64,000 bases of DNA, from positions 21,030 through 85,029 of the forward strand of contig JBBDJB010000043.1 of NCBI GenBank assembly GCA_040880125.1, written 5' to 3'. Origin of the DNA: JBBDJB01 sp040880125 (GTDB lineage Bacteria; Planctomycetota; Planctomycetia; Pirellulales; JBBDJB01). Made by a program: the position numbers and the translations under genes. Positions 63,883 through 64,000 of the stretch are shown here, one piece after another; within the stretch, counting starts at the first letter, position 1, and every line of letters starts with the position of its first letter. The notes beneath the pieces were generated by a model. The model had not been told where the DNA came from, ran no database searches, and was given only the letters and a program-made list of their open reading frames with translations.

Positions 63883-63915
63883 AGCAACTTTCCATTAGGA
63901 CACTACCGGATATGG

Positions 63916-64000
63916 CAGTCGTCCGGCATTATCGCCCACACGGCGATAGTCGCGGTGGAGCTGTCCGTGCGGGTTGTGCTGCCTTTTCCCGCAGTTGCGG
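63916..64000. other. Chromosomal sequence beyond the island
   Basis: Eighty-five bases after the target duplication. No complete gene is visible; a CGGCGATAGTCGC-containing stretch could be the edge of a structured or coding region that continues outside the window. Confidence 0.3.

Larger units (their letters stand above)
61549..63907. mobile_element. Transposase-less island with terminal inverted repeats
   Basis: 25-bp ends match at 22 positions in inverted orientation (outer block GGTAGTGTCCTA, inner block AAGTTGCT; left 61549-61573, right 63883-63907). An exact 8-bp direct repeat GGATATGG flanks them (61541-61548 and 63908-63915), a typical target duplication. The 2359-bp interior holds a GmrSD-like restriction gene, a small regulator and noncoding ends of about 160 and 140 bp. 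No transposase is encoded. Confidence 0.85.

Overview
The window is high-GC DNA from a bacterium that is most likely a planctomycete (Pirellulales-like). The pointers are a secreted sulfatase, a PEP-CTERM protein, an ECF sigma/anti-sigma pair, a PadR regulator beside anti-sigma-like membrane proteins, an EF-hand-tailed efflux adaptor, and intergenic regions packed with short palindromic repeats. This is an inference from gene content and protein style; there is no rRNA in the window to confirm it.

Layout. 0-34.6 kb is ordinary chromosome: sugar isomerase, sulfatase and FG-GAP protein; GNAT acetyltransferase; bioF; sigma factor, anti-sigma factor and a secretin-N-domain protein; a 29-residue basic protein; a penicillin-acylase-type Ntn hydrolase; a minus-strand MacAB-TolC-like efflux set; a coiled-coil membrane protein; a rhomboid protease; a TIGR01777 epimerase; a peroxiredoxin; an M24 peptidase; folA-thyA; an iron alcohol dehydrogenase; and PadR with two secretin-short-domain membrane proteins. 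At least four families of palindromic repeats fill the gaps.

34.70-56.78 kb is an integrated element of about 22 kb at tRNA-His. The last 49 bp of the tRNA region recur exactly at the other end (attL/attR) beside a complete tyrosine integrase. It carries excisionase-like HTH proteins, a ParB-like protein, a primase and a D5-type helicase encoded in two overlapping frames, an ERCC4 nuclease, a terminase large subunit, a tape-measure-like protein and lipoproteins, but no capsid, portal or tail-tube gene that I can recognise. This looks like a phage-satellite-type element. It also carries a TIGR04255 three-gene cargo and a translationally coupled six-gene cassette of tyrosine-recombinase-like proteins with repeated core-binding domains and graded loss of catalytic residues. 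None of the host's dispersed repeats occurs inside it.

56.8-61.5 kb is chromosome again: DoxX, a candidate 0.3-kb noncoding RNA with a consensus promoter and terminator, and carB. 61.55-63.91 kb is a second mobile unit: 25-bp imperfect terminal inverted repeats and an exact 8-bp target duplication enclose a GmrSD-like (DUF262-DUF1524) restriction gene and a ribbon-helix-helix-like regulator with its own operator, and no transposase.

The strongest candidates for something undescribed are the multi-recombinase cassette (49.8-55.2 kb), the transposase-less restriction island (61.55-63.91 kb), and the sequence segment shared by the tape-measure-like protein and a divergent lipoprotein.
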